From the NCBI RefSeq assembly GCF_037023725.1, contig NZ_CP146077.1, positions 4,315,001-4,379,000 of the forward strand: a stretch of DNA of 64,000 nt, in the 5' to 3' direction. The notes under the pieces are model-generated. The model did no database searches. It was given only the letters and a program-made list of their open reading frames with translations, and had not been told where the DNA came from. This DNA comes from Pseudomonas bubulae (GTDB lineage: Bacteria > Pseudomonadota > Gammaproteobacteria > Pseudomonadales > Pseudomonadaceae). The first letter of the stretch is position 1. Each line of letters opens with the position of its first letter. This document shows, piece by piece, positions 1 to 8,900 of the stretch. Position numbers and translations under genes: made by a program.

Positions 1-500
1 CCGGCATCGCCCGCCGCGCCGCCTTGAGTGGTGCCGACGAACTGCACAGCCGCTCCAGAACCTTCTCTACGGGCAATGCCGACAGCGCCGCGCAGGACGT
101 GCAATTGCTGCAAGTGATTGGCGAGGTGGCCAGCCAGGCCTATGCGGCACAGGCCATTGCCCGGTACGCGGCGCAGCGCCTGGAAAGCACCGCGCAATAC
201 ACCATTGCCAGTGAGCAGCCGCTGACCCATGAAGACCCGCAGGTGGCACTGGCCGAACTGGAAGTGTGCCTGGCGGTCAACCCCGTGGTAGACGCCACCC
301 TGGCCGCGACTACGGCGCTGTTCGATGCCCTGGGCGCCAGTGCCACCGCCAGCAACAAGGCACTGGACCGCCTGTGGCGCAACGCCCGCACCCTGGCCAA
401 CCACAATCCCCGGGTCTACAAGTCACGCATTGTCGGCAACTACCTGGTCAACGGCCTGGTGCCCCCTTCGCAGTGGCGGGTGGGGGTGGCCAAGGGCTGA
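1..500 (+). CDS. Acyl-CoA dehydrogenase / DszC-like flavoprotein, C-terminal fragment
   Basis: The reading frame is already open at base 3 (G-I-A-R-R-A-A-L before the first possible start), so this is the 3' end of a gene beginning outside the window; about 165 residues are visible. The helical sequence, with the GIARRA helix and a final N-x-R-V-Y-K-S-R-I-V-G-N-Y segment, resembles the C-terminal four-helix domain of acyl-CoA dehydrogenase type 2 proteins. That group includes the FMNH2-dependent desulfurisation monooxygenases SfnC/DszC, used by pseudomonads in sulfonate or sulfone use. The FAD/FMN-binding N-terminal part is not visible, so substrate and exact subfamily cannot be decided here. 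The gene is followed by a 280-base gap with a weak hairpin before an exported hydrolase; nothing ties the two functionally. Confidence 0.6.
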   Translation, partial: GIARRAALSGADELHSRSRTFSTGNADSAAQDVQLLQVIGEVASQAYAAQAIARYAAQRLESTAQYTIASEQPLTHEDPQVALAELEVCLAVNPVVDATLAATTALFDALGASATASNKALDRLWRNARTLANHNPRVYKSRIVGNYLVNGLVPPSQWRVGVAKG

Positions 501-524
501 TTATTGCGCAGGCGCGGCTTTCAG

Positions 525-551
525 CTCATTGCCACCCTTAACGGTAATGAG
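525..551 (+). terminator. Possible weak terminator hairpin
   Basis: A nine-base stem (CTCATTGCC paired with GGTAATGAG, one G-T pair, loop of nine) lies 25 bases after the stop of the partial flavoprotein gene. There is no clear T-run, so it may be an RNA-stabilising hairpin and not a true intrinsic terminator. Confidence 0.3.
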
Positions 552-779
552 TTGGCTTGCGCTCGCCAGATAAAACCCGGGCAACTTGTAAACGCTCATC
601 AAACAACTGTCGTGAAAAACAAATACAGAATGAGCCGCTGGTTTTTCCGACTACAAATCCTCTAACAGTCTGGAAGTTGACGCTTTCAGCCAGCTTGAGC
701 ATAACTTCGTCGCCCATTTAGGCAATTGCGATGTACACCCGTACGTGTACGCTCAACCCACTGCGATGAAGATAAAAAC

Positions 780-1799
780 ATGAGCACTCTTGTTAAAATC
801 CTGGCGGGGTCAATCCTCGCTGTATCTATAGGCAGCGCGTTCGCAGCAACTGACACCGGTATTGAACACAACACCCGGAACTTCCTTAATGCATTGAATT
901 CCAGTGGCGGCACACCCATCGAGAAGCTCTCGCCTGAAAATGCGCGTGCGGTGCTGGCGAGTGCCCAGTCGGGGGTAGAGCTGACTCTGCCCAAAGCCGA
1001 TATCAGCCAAAAGACCATTTCCGTCGAGGGTCAGGATATCAACCTGACCATCGTGCGCCCGGCAGGCGTGAAAGGCATCTTGCCCGTGTTCATGTACTTC
1101 CACGGTGGCGGCTGGGTGCTGGGAGACTACCCGACCCACGAGCGCCTGATACGCGACCTGGTCGCGGGTTCCGGGGCAGTGGCGGTGTATGTTGACTACA
1201 CCCCCTCCCCCGAAGCCAGGTACCCGACAGCCATCAACCAGGCCTACGCGGCAACCCAGTGGGTGGCCGAGCACGGCAGCGAAATCAATGTAGACGGCAA
1301 ACGCCTGGCCGTTGCAGGCAACAGCGTGGGCGGCAATATGGCCGCTGTGGTCAGCCTGATGGCCAAAGACAAAGGCACACCGGCGATCAAATACCAGGTG
1401 CTGCTATGGCCAGTGACTGATGCCAACTTTGATACCGGATCCTACAAGCAATTTGCCGAGGGCCACTTTCTCACCCGCAACATGATGAAGTGGTTCTGGG
1501 ACAACTACACCACCGACCCCAAGCAACGTGCCGACCTCTACGCCTCGCCACTTCGCGCATCGGTGGATCAGTTGAAGGGGCTGCCACCTGCACTGGTACA
1601 AACCGCCAGTGCCGATGTACTGCGTGACGAAGGCGAAGCCTACGCCCGCAAGCTGGATCAGGCAGGAGTACCGGTCACTGCGGTTCGCTATAACGGCATG
1701 ATTCACGACTTTGGTCTTTTGAACGTGGTCAGCCAGGTACCTGCAGTACGCTCTGCCATGTTGCAAGCCTCGCAAGAACTCAAGGCACATTTGCAGTAA
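780..1799 (+). CDS. Exported alpha/beta hydrolase (HSL-like esterase)
   Basis: A 339-residue protein with an obvious Sec signal peptide (basic start, hydrophobic core, cut near AFA-A at residue 23), so it should act in the periplasm or outside. It carries the hallmarks of the hormone-sensitive-lipase (alpha/beta hydrolase fold-3) family: oxyanion-hole HGGGW at residues 108-112, nucleophile elbow GNSVGG with Ser182, and probable acid Asp279 and base His309 (IHDF). These enzymes hydrolyse small acyl esters; the natural substrate is unknown. The frame stays open 18 codons upstream, but the ATG at 780 gives a proper signal peptide and follows a purine-rich GATGAAG stretch. The gene stands alone; the next gene on the same strand also encodes an exported protein. 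Confidence 0.8.
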   Translation: MSTLVKILAGSILAVSIGSAFAATDTGIEHNTRNFLNALNSSGGTPIEKLSPENARAVLASAQSGVELTLPKADISQKTISVEGQDINLTIVRPAGVKGILPVFMYFHGGGWVLGDYPTHERLIRDLVAGSGAVAVYVDYTPSPEARYPTAINQAYAATQWVAEHGSEINVDGKRLAVAGNSVGGNMAAVVSLMAKDKGTPAIKYQVLLWPVTDANFDTGSYKQFAEGHFLTRNMMKWFWDNYTTDPKQRADLYASPLRASVDQLKGLPPALVQTASADVLRDEGEAYARKLDQAGVPVTAVRYNGMIHDFGLLNVVSQVPAVRSAMLQASQELKAHLQ

Positions 1800-1975
1800 C
1801 GCTGAATGCTGGCAATGGCATGAGCGGGCAACCAACCCCATCAGCGCTCACCAAAACTCCGTCTCGATCAGTCGGGCTTTTATAACCCATAAACAAATTG
1901 TTAATTGTCCAGAGCCGCTCCCCCGCAGAACATGACTGCCTGTCACGTCAATTCAGCACAAGGGAACCCTGCTCC

Positions 1976-2491
1976 ATGCATAAGCACACTCGCGCACCGC
2001 AGCGCATTGCAATCCACCGCCTGGGCCTGCGCACGGCGGCGGCGGTAGCCATTACCCTGGCGACCCTGAGCGGTGCCCAGGCCGCCACCTCCACTACCGA
2101 CACCATCAAGGCCTACAAATTGTGTACGGGTGCGGACAACGCCTCCCATGTTCTGCAAGGCCGTATCGACCAGAACATGCGCAACGACGTGACCGCCATC
2201 CATTTCAAGCAAAGCCCGGCGCATGCTTCCTATGACTGGCACAACGACCCGGAGCCGCAGTACGTCATCACGTTGTCGGGCACGCTGGCATTCGCGACCC
2301 GCAATGGCGAAAAATTCACCCTGCATCCGGGCGAAGTGCTGATCGCCGAAGACAACACCGGTACGGGGCATCGCTGGAGCATGGTCGATGACCAGCCTTG
2401 GCGCCGCGGCTACGTGGTGCTTAAACCCTCAGCCAAGGACTCGTTTATCCCCGACGACCCGGATGCTGCCAAGGTGTGTAGCGGTTCGTAG
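1976..2491 (+). CDS. Exported cupin-domain protein
   Basis: 171 residues. The N-terminus is a long arginine-rich signal peptide with a hydrophobic stretch ending AQA-A around residue 37, so the product is probably periplasmic. The rest is a single small beta-barrel cupin: the first motif contains W-H-N-D-P-E-P-Q-Y-V-I followed by a G-T-L turn, and the second contains G-E-V-L-I-A-E-D-N-T-G-x-G-H. The His and Glu/Gln residues could hold a metal. Two lone cysteines, one before and one after the barrel, could form a disulfide. The ATG at 1976 is preferred over an upstream in-frame start because AAGGGAA precedes it at good spacing. It converges with the araC-type gene. Substrate unknown. Confidence 0.75.
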   Translation: MHKHTRAPQRIAIHRLGLRTAAAVAITLATLSGAQAATSTTDTIKAYKLCTGADNASHVLQGRIDQNMRNDVTAIHFKQSPAHASYDWHNDPEPQYVITLSGTLAFATRNGEKFTLHPGEVLIAEDNTGTGHRWSMVDDQPWRRGYVVLKPSAKDSFIPDDPDAAKVCSGS

Positions 2492-2505
2492 CAGCGAGCG
2501 AAAGG

Positions 2506-3357
2506 CTATTTGAAAAAATGGCTGGGGGTTTTGCCGAACTGCTTTTTGAACATGTTGGTGAACGCACTCGGACTTTCATACCCCAGTGAAAACGCCACAT
2601 CGATAATCTTCTCCCCCACCGCCATGCGCTCAACCGCCAGCAGCAAACGCGCCTGCTGGCGCCACTGGCCGAAGGTCATGCCGGTCTCCTTGCGAAACAG
2701 GCGCTGGATGGTTTTTTCGTCGAGGCCCAGATGGGTACTCCAGTCAGCCAGCGTCGAACTGTCGGCGGGATTTTTTTGCAACCTGAGGCAAATATCGTTG
2801 ATGCGATGATCGGCTGGCCGGGGCAGATGCAAGGGTAATGCGGGCAGTAGAGCCAACTCGTCCAGAATCAGCTGCATCACCCGACCTTCGCGGGTGTGCG
2901 CGGTATATGGCAGCTTCAGGCCCACGGCAACCTTGATCAACTCGCTCAACAGCGGCGAGATGCTCACGGCCCTTATCTCGGCAGGCAGGTCCACAAGTGC
3001 ATCGGGTCGCACAAACACACTGCGCATTTTCAGCGGCCCCACACAGCGGATCGAATGAACCCTGCCGCTGGGCATCCACACCCCCCGATTGGAGGGAACG
3101 GTCCACTGGCTCGACTCGCTGTAAACCACCATGACACCTGCAATGGCATACAGCAGTTGATGCTTCTCATGAGTATGGGCCGGGATGATCCAGTCCTGAG
3201 GATAATCGGTCGCGCTGCCGATCACCGTCCAGTTGCTCCGATCGATCTCCAGCAAAAAATCATTGAGTGGTTTGATCGCGACGCCCCTTTTGCGATGGTT
3301 TGCTCCCTTATACAGCGAGACAGGCATGCAGGCGAATTCTAGGATAGCGTCGAGCAT
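2506..3357 (-). CDS. AraC-family transcriptional regulator with cupin sensor domain
   Basis: A 283-residue regulator. Residues about 50-130 form an AraC-type cupin sensing domain (I-P-A-H-T-H-E-K-H-Q-L-L-Y, then a second barrel motif around W-M-P-S-G-R-V-H). Residues about 185-283 form two helix-turn-helix units of the AraC/XylS family, including G-M-T-F-G-Q-W-R-Q-Q-A-R and G-Y-E-S-P-S-A-F-T-N-M-F-K-K. It is divergent from the Fsr-like MFS gene with about 35 bases between start codons, so control of that exporter is the natural inference. No strong ribosome site precedes the ATG at 3357; a start at the ATG at 3327 (MPVSLYKG) is also possible. The inducer is unknown. Confidence 0.8.
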   Translation of the reverse strand: MLDAILEFACMPVSLYKGANHRKRGVAIKPLNDFLLEIDRSNWTVIGSATDYPQDWIIPAHTHEKHQLLYAIAGVMVVYSESSQWTVPSNRGVWMPSGRVHSIRCVGPLKMRSVFVRPDALVDLPAEIRAVSISPLLSELIKVAVGLKLPYTAHTREGRVMQLILDELALLPALPLHLPRPADHRINDICLRLQKNPADSSTLADWSTHLGLDEKTIQRLFRKETGMTFGQWRQQARLLLAVERMAVGEKIIDVAFSLGYESPSAFTNMFKKQFGKTPSHFFK

Positions 3358-3392
3358 TGAGCTCGCACCCCTATCGCCCCGGAAGATTTGCC
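3328..3392. promoter_or_regulatory. Divergent araC / MFS promoter region
   Basis: The short space between the araC-like and MFS start codons must hold both promoters and any AraC-type operator. I could not pick out convincing -35/-10 boxes. A GGAAG ribosome site lies just before the MFS ATG at 3393. Confidence 0.35.
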
Positions 3393-4634
3393 ATGTCTAC
3401 AACAACCGCATCCCCGGCCTCTGAGTCTGCGTCTGCGTCTGCGTCTGCGTCAGCCTCAGTTGCCCAACAAGCGAGCCCGCTGGTCATGAAGGTGATCGGC
3501 GCCTGCGCGCTGGCACATTTGATCAACGACCTGATCCAGGCCGTGCTTCCCTCGATCTATCCCATGCTCAAGGCCAACTATGGGCTCAGCTTTACCCAGG
3601 TGGGGCTGATTACCTTGACCTTCCAGCTGACAGCCTCCCTGCTGCAGCCCTGGGTGGGTTATCACACCGATCGCCACCCCAAACCCTGGCTGCTGCCGGC
3701 GGGCATGGTGTGCACCTTGATCGGCATCCTGCTGCTGGCCTTTGCCGCCAGCTTTGCGTCGATCCTGGTGGCCTCCGCCCTTGTCGGCATCGGCTCATCG
3801 ACCTTCCACCCCGAGGCCTCCCGTGTAGCGCGACTGGCGTCAGGCGGGCGCTATGGCCTGGCCCAGTCAACCTTCCAGGTCGGCGGCAACGCCGGTAGCG
3901 CATTCGGCCCGCTGCTGGCTGCGGCCATCGTGATCCCTTATGGCCAGGGGCATGTCGCCTGGTTTGGCCTGTTTGCCGCCTTCGCCATCTTCGTGCTGTA
4001 CGGCTTGAGCCGCTGGTATCGCAACCACCTGGCCCTGTTCAAGCTTAAACAGGGCAGCCAGGCGAGCCACGGCCTGTCCAAGGGACGAGTAACGTTTGCA
4101 CTGGTAGTGCTCGCAATGCTGGTGTTCTCCAAATACTTCTACATGACCAGCTTTACCAGTTATTTCACGTTCTACCTTATCGAGAAATTTCACCTGTCAG
4201 TGGCCAGCTCTCAACTTTACCTGTTCTTGTTCCTCGGCTCAGTGGCAGCAGGTACCTTCTTTGGTGGCCCGATTGGCGACAGGATCGGGCGCAAAAAAGT
4301 CATCTGGTTCTCGATCCTGGGGGCAGCCCCTTTTACACTGGCCTTGCCTTATGTGGACCTGTTCTGGACAGGCGTATTGAGCATGGTTATTGGATTTATT
4401 CTGGCGTCGGCGTTCTCTGCCATCGTCGTCTATGCCCAGGAACTGGTACCCGGTAACGTCGGCATGATTGCCGGTGTGTTCTTCGGCTTGATGTTCGGTT
4501 TTGGCGGGATTGGCGCCGCGTTGCTGGGGCATCTGGCGGACATCCAGGGCATCGAGTATGTGTATGGACTCTGTTCCTACCTGCCGCTGCTGGGGGTATT
4601 GACCATCTTGCTGCCGAATACCAAAGGGGTTTAA
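3393..4634 (+). CDS. MFS exporter of the fosmidomycin-resistance (Fsr) type
   Basis: About 413 residues with twelve predicted membrane spans. The first span begins H-L-I-N-D-L-I-Q-A-V-L-P and loop 2-3 carries G-Y-H-T-D-R-H-P-K-P-W, both typical of the Fsr group of the major facilitator superfamily, proton-driven exporters first known for fosmidomycin efflux. Loop 8-9 has the second-half MFS signature G-P-I-G-D-R-I-G-R-K. The ATG at 3393 is chosen over 3357 because it follows GGAAG. Before the first span the protein has a run of alternating Ser and Ala encoded by a perfect GCGTCT hexamer repeat, which could vary in length without breaking the frame. The divergent AraC regulator probably controls it. 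The real cargo is not known. Confidence 0.85.
   Translation: MSTTTASPASESASASASASASVAQQASPLVMKVIGACALAHLINDLIQAVLPSIYPMLKANYGLSFTQVGLITLTFQLTASLLQPWVGYHTDRHPKPWLLPAGMVCTLIGILLLAFAASFASILVASALVGIGSSTFHPEASRVARLASGGRYGLAQSTFQVGGNAGSAFGPLLAAAIVIPYGQGHVAWFGLFAAFAIFVLYGLSRWYRNHLALFKLKQGSQASHGLSKGRVTFALVVLAMLVFSKYFYMTSFTSYFTFYLIEKFHLSVASSQLYLFLFLGSVAAGTFFGGPIGDRIGRKKVIWFSILGAAPFTLALPYVDLFWTGVLSMVIGFILASAFSAIVVYAQELVPGNVGMIAGVFFGLMFGFGGIGAALLGHLADIQGIEYVYGLCSYLPLLGVLTILLPNTKGV
3426..3458 (+). repeat. GCGTCT hexanucleotide tandem repeat inside the MFS gene
   Basis: About five copies of a GCGTCT-like hexamer (the last ones drifting to GCGTCA and GCCTCA) encode a Ser-Ala run before the first membrane span. 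As the unit is six bases, slippage would add or remove Ser-Ala pairs and keep the frame. Confidence 0.7.
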
Positions 4635-4994
4635 GGGAGGGCCGCGCTGGGAAATCACTACCAGCCTGACGCAACGCATGCAATTAATGGGAGTCACGCA
4701 AGAGCTCGGGTTGGGCTCTTGGTGTTCCCTAAGTTAACTCTCAAAGGCTAAGAACCTGCCTTGGCTGAAAGCTTTGTGCTGGGTCTCGTAGTCAGCACTA
4801 TTAAAATAGATAGTCTTGAATAGCTGTCGCACGAGAAAAAACGCCTTTCAATACCGCTCCGCTGAGGGCAGCACAAACGAAGTTAACAGTTATTAGATAG
4901 GCCCCAGTTACTTTCACACCATTTGAGTTTTAATCAGCACAAACTAGGAGGACATCTCCACCTCCCAAACCACCAATTATATGCTGACCATACC
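4635..4994. other. Gene-free, AT-richer gap between the MFS gene and cdiI
   Basis: About 360 bases without a credible reading frame. It holds one weak hairpin (CAAGAGC at 4699-4705 paired with GCTCTTG at 4715-4721) that may end the MFS transcript. The base composition drops towards the cdiI gene, continuous with the AT-rich immunity gene, which suggests it came in with the toxin/immunity tip. No orphan toxin tip could be read here. Confidence 0.5.
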
Positions 4995-5432
4995 CTAACC
5001 CCATGGTTCTGCTATGCGCTCCACTTCTTCCAGGAATCGCAGTACTTCCACTGGGTCCCGTTCAACAACCCCTATATAATGCTCATACTCATTAACCAGT
5101 AGCGGATAGCCTATAACATGGCTAATTTTAAAAGCTTCAAAAAGACACTTATAATCAGGGCGCGTTTGCGTAATACAAAGCTGCCAGCCGGCTGGAATTC
5201 TAGCATCAACCAACTGAAACAGACTGCTCGGAGCCCAGAAAGGTGGTTGCTCAGGCACTCGAACTAAAAAATCCACTCGTTCAAAAACACACAGCAGACC
5301 ATACACCACATAACTCCCACCAATACTTAAAGGGGAGTAGTCAGTTTGATCAACCTCACCCAAATAGCGCTCCTTGGCTGGAATAGCACTACCGAGATTA
5401 GCCTGACATAAGGCAAGCATAGTTTTACTCAC
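4995..5432 (-). CDS. cdiI: Probable CDI immunity protein
   Basis: A 145-residue soluble protein with no signal peptide or membrane span, encoded directly after cdiA. Its GTG start overlaps the cdiA stop in a GTGA junction; an ATG twelve bases further in (5420) is an alternative start. Small size, position and translational coupling fit a CdiI immunity protein, which would bind and block the C-terminal toxin of CdiA in the cytoplasm and protect the cell and its siblings. I do not recognise the family: it has an aromatic-rich middle (F-W-A-P-S-S-L-F) and an acidic C-terminal helix (V-L-R-F-L-E-E-V-E). The gene is clearly AT-richer than the body of cdiA, as expected for a toxin/immunity cassette exchanged between strains. 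Confidence 0.7.
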   Translation of the reverse strand: MSKTMLALCQANLGSAIPAKERYLGEVDQTDYSPLSIGGSYVVYGLLCVFERVDFLVRVPEQPPFWAPSSLFQLVDARIPAGWQLCITQTRPDYKCLFEAFKISHVIGYPLLVNEYEHYIGVVERDPVEVLRFLEEVERIAEPWG

Positions 5433-5965
5433 TTAAATTTGAAATCATCAATGGCTCCAGTTATGGAGTTTCTTACATAGTGAATTTCGATTCCATTTAT
5501 ATTTTGGGCCGATTTCACCCAACCATCATTTGCCGGCCATCGGGGATCAGTCATTGGGACAGTCAGTGGGCGACCAGCAGCAGGGTTCGAAATAGCCTGC
5601 TCCATTGCAAGCTTTTCACTCAAGTTAGCAGGTGCAGACCTACCCGTCGAACCAAGACCTAAAGGTTTGTTCGCTAGCGTAGTTATTTCAGCGCCTTTTA
5701 CCCCCCAAGACCCGAGGCGCCACAATATACCCGCGAGAGCCGCCCCTGTGAGCTCGCCGGCCATAAACATGCCCCAAGCCTCAACTAACTCACTAGCCGG
5801 TTGGACACCATCAAACCCTTGCCCTCGGGCCAACTCCAGTTGCGCCTGAGCTATTTCATCACCCGTAGCGCCCTTGCTTTGCATATCTGCTGCGAGGGTA
5901 GTTGCCGCTTGTCCATACTCAACCAAGCCAGGCGGCAGATGGTTAAGGAAGTTGTACTGCGTCAG
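5429..5965 (-). other. CdiA-CT region: pretoxin motif to toxin tip
   Basis: The last about 177 residues of CdiA follow the T-Q-Y-N-F-L-N-H motif. They start with a helical, partly hydrophobic segment (G-M-F-M-A-G-E-L-T-G-A-A-L-A-G-I-L), plausibly the cytoplasm-entry part, and end in a compact module of about 50 residues with D-P-R-W-P, G-W-V-K, I-H-Y-V-R-N and a terminal D-D-F-K-F-K. Base composition falls in the last 200-300 bases. I know similar tips from other bacterial hemagglutinin-like proteins but cannot name a biochemical activity; nuclease action would only be a guess. Confidence 0.55.
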
Positions 5966-8900
5966 GTTCTGCGCAATCCATTTGCCTTTCTCCAGCTTGC
6001 TGGCGTCCACATCATGTTGAGCGGCAGCCGCCAGCACACCAACGATCTGCGAACTCATGGTCAGCAGTTTTTCATCACCATTGACCAAGTCATTCAAGTG
6101 ACCAACCAACACCTCGTTGGCACCTGCTGCCAAGGCACCGGTTTTAAAGTCTCCGCCCGTGGCTTCTGCCAGCAAACCTCCGACCATGGCCTGAATTGCG
6201 ACCTTTGGCCCTGAGCCATCGGCAAACACACCCTGGGTGTAATCGCCAACAGCGTTGAAACTGGCCGCCGCCAAGGTGTTGAATAGCGCACTTTTCAAGG
6301 CATCGCTGACGTTGCCACCCTGCCCCAAGGCCTTGCTCAAGGCCAGGGAGGTGCCATTTTGCAGCGTCTGGTTGGCTGCAAATTGCCCAGCGCCTTTCCA
6401 GGTGTTGAGGGGGACATTGACCTTGCCTGTGCCCGTATTGGTTTTGCTTGCCGTCAAGTCGTCAAAATAGCCAGCCGTCACACCAGCGGTAACACCTGAT
6501 ATCGCATAGCCCTTCATCGCATCGGATGACGTGACGTCCTTGATCACCGCACCAAGATTTCCGCGATTATTGACGGTACTAACGGTGGCATTCGTTGCCG
6601 CGCCTGCGGTCACTGCTCCTGCAGCCGCTGACAGCCCAGCCGCGGTGCCCGCCGTCATTGTTCCGGCGGCAACCGCAGCCCCTGTCGCACCGGCCATGGC
6701 TCCCATCGCCATAGGCCCAATCACGGCCGCCATCACAATAGCGATAATGATCTGCGAAGCCGGACCCAGCCCCGAGTGGCTGTATTTGAAGCTGTCGTGG
6801 ATTTCCTTGACCTGACGCCAATCCACATCGCCACGTTTTTCTGCATCCTTGAGCCAGGCCAGTTGAGGGTCAGCCTCGACCATCGCGTCGATGGACTGGC
6901 TGACCGATTGTTGGTCAACCTGTCTGATATCGATCTTCAGGCCATCAACAGCTTTGATCGCAATGCTGCCTTCGGCAATCATCTGGGTCTGACGTAAGGT
7001 TTCGTCGGTGTTGCCCTGGCCTTTGGATGAAACCCAAAATGCATTGTTGTTACTCTTTTCGTGACTCTCCTGATGCAAGTCTTTAACCGCCTCAAAAGTA
7101 ACCGTCCCATCGCTATCGATCGCGATATCGTTACCGCTGTTGAGCCTGGCCCCTTGATAAAGCTGATCACCGCCACTGCTTAGGGTCAGGTCACCACCGG
7201 TCTTGATTTCGCTACCGATGTTTTTGATGTCGGTAACTTCATCTCGCTTGGTTTTCTTACTCCCCCAACCGCCCTTCTTTTTCATGTCATAAAACGAGTA
7301 GTTGCTGTCCTGCGCAGCCAACAGGCTCAACTCGTTATCAGCATGAAGATAGGCCTCGTTGCCTGCACTGATCTTGCTCGCCATCAGCGTCAGGTCTGTT
7401 CCCGCAATAGCTAGCAGGTCGCCACCGGCGCTCAGTTCGGCAGACTGCTGGGTCACCTGGTCCGACTGGGTGTTGGTCTTGGTTTTGCCTTTTTTCTCTT
7501 TGGCGTAATCATGGTTTTCGTTGGCAGCAGCGGCCAGGGTCAAGCTTTCCCCGGCTGTGACGCTCAAGTCTTTAGCAGCACTGACGGTGCTGGCGATTAC
7601 GGCGATATCCCGCCGAGCATCGATGCTCAAGTCACCACCGATATCCACTGCCGAGGCGTGTTGTTGGATAGTTTGTTCGGTGCCGCTGCTGCGCCGGCGC
7701 TGGTAGTCGTAGCTGTCTTCTTCAGCCCTGCTGGCAATTACCACGTCGCGCCCGGCGACAATGGACGCATCGGCACCGGTTTTGAGGGTGCTGCCGATGC
7801 TCGCGATATCGCGCCCAGCGTTGAGTTTGAGGGTGTCCGTGGCTTCAAAGCGGGAGGCGTTGCTCACCACGTCATTGCGCAACTGATAGCCATCGCCTTC
7901 ACGCTTGAAGGTGGTGACGGTGCGTTCGTTGAGAATGTCGCCGGTCAGCGCGGTTGCATCGATTTCGCGCCCCGCAATCACCCCGCCACGGCTGTTGCTG
8001 ATGGAGTCGGTGGCGAGCATGTCCAGACGGTTGCCGGCCTGCATCAGGCCGCTGTTGTCGAGGGTGTTGGCCACCATGTTCAAGTTGTGCGTGGCCCGCA
8101 ATGTGCCGCTGTTGTGCAGGTCAGTACCGGAGATCAGGCTGACATCCTGGCCCTGGATCAGCGCGCCGTTAGGGGCCAGGCGGTTGTTGGCCTGGGCCAG
8201 GTAAAGCACCGGGGTCAGGACTTTTTGGCCGTTAACCTGAGCCTCTTCCATCCACACAATATCGTGGGTCAGTGCCGCCACTTGTTCGGCGGTCAGGGAA
8301 ACGCCAAGTTGAAGCTTCAGCGTGTCCTTGTATGAAATGGCGTTGTCCATCAGGTAGCGGAACAGCGCATCGTCGCTGGTAATCCCCTCGATGTAACGCT
8401 GACCGGTGCGGGCAACTACCGCTTCACGAATCAGCCGTTGCTCATAAAGCCCATCGCCCAGACGACGATGGGTTGCGTCCGGAGTCATACCCAGCTTGTC
8501 GAGCAGGTAGTCGGAACTCATGAACTGCTTGAGGTCGGTAAGTGCCGGGTTGGTTTCGATCAGATACTTGTGGCTATTATCCGCCGCAGGGGTTTCAGGC
8601 AGGCCTTGCACCCGAGTGACGCTGTGCGTATTGGTCTCCAGAACCAACGGCCCCTGACCATTCACCGTGGCTGTTACCGGCGGTGTATCGAGGGTAAAAC
8701 CCCGTTCCTGGGCAGCGTTGTAGCCCAGTGTTTTTTCGCGGTCTTGCGCGGCAATTTGGCGGCCTGTGACGCTGAAATCGCCGCCACCTTTGGGAGCATT
8801 GTTCGCAGCGTCATCAGTGGCTTGCTGACCACTTAGCCGAAACAAGCCGTTTTGCCCGGTGGGGAGGCTAAATCCCGGCAAGGTCACCGGATTGACTTGC

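Noticed and set aside
3420..3464. Phase-variable on/off switching by the hexamer tract
   Set aside because: The unit length is a multiple of three, so slippage would not break the frame.
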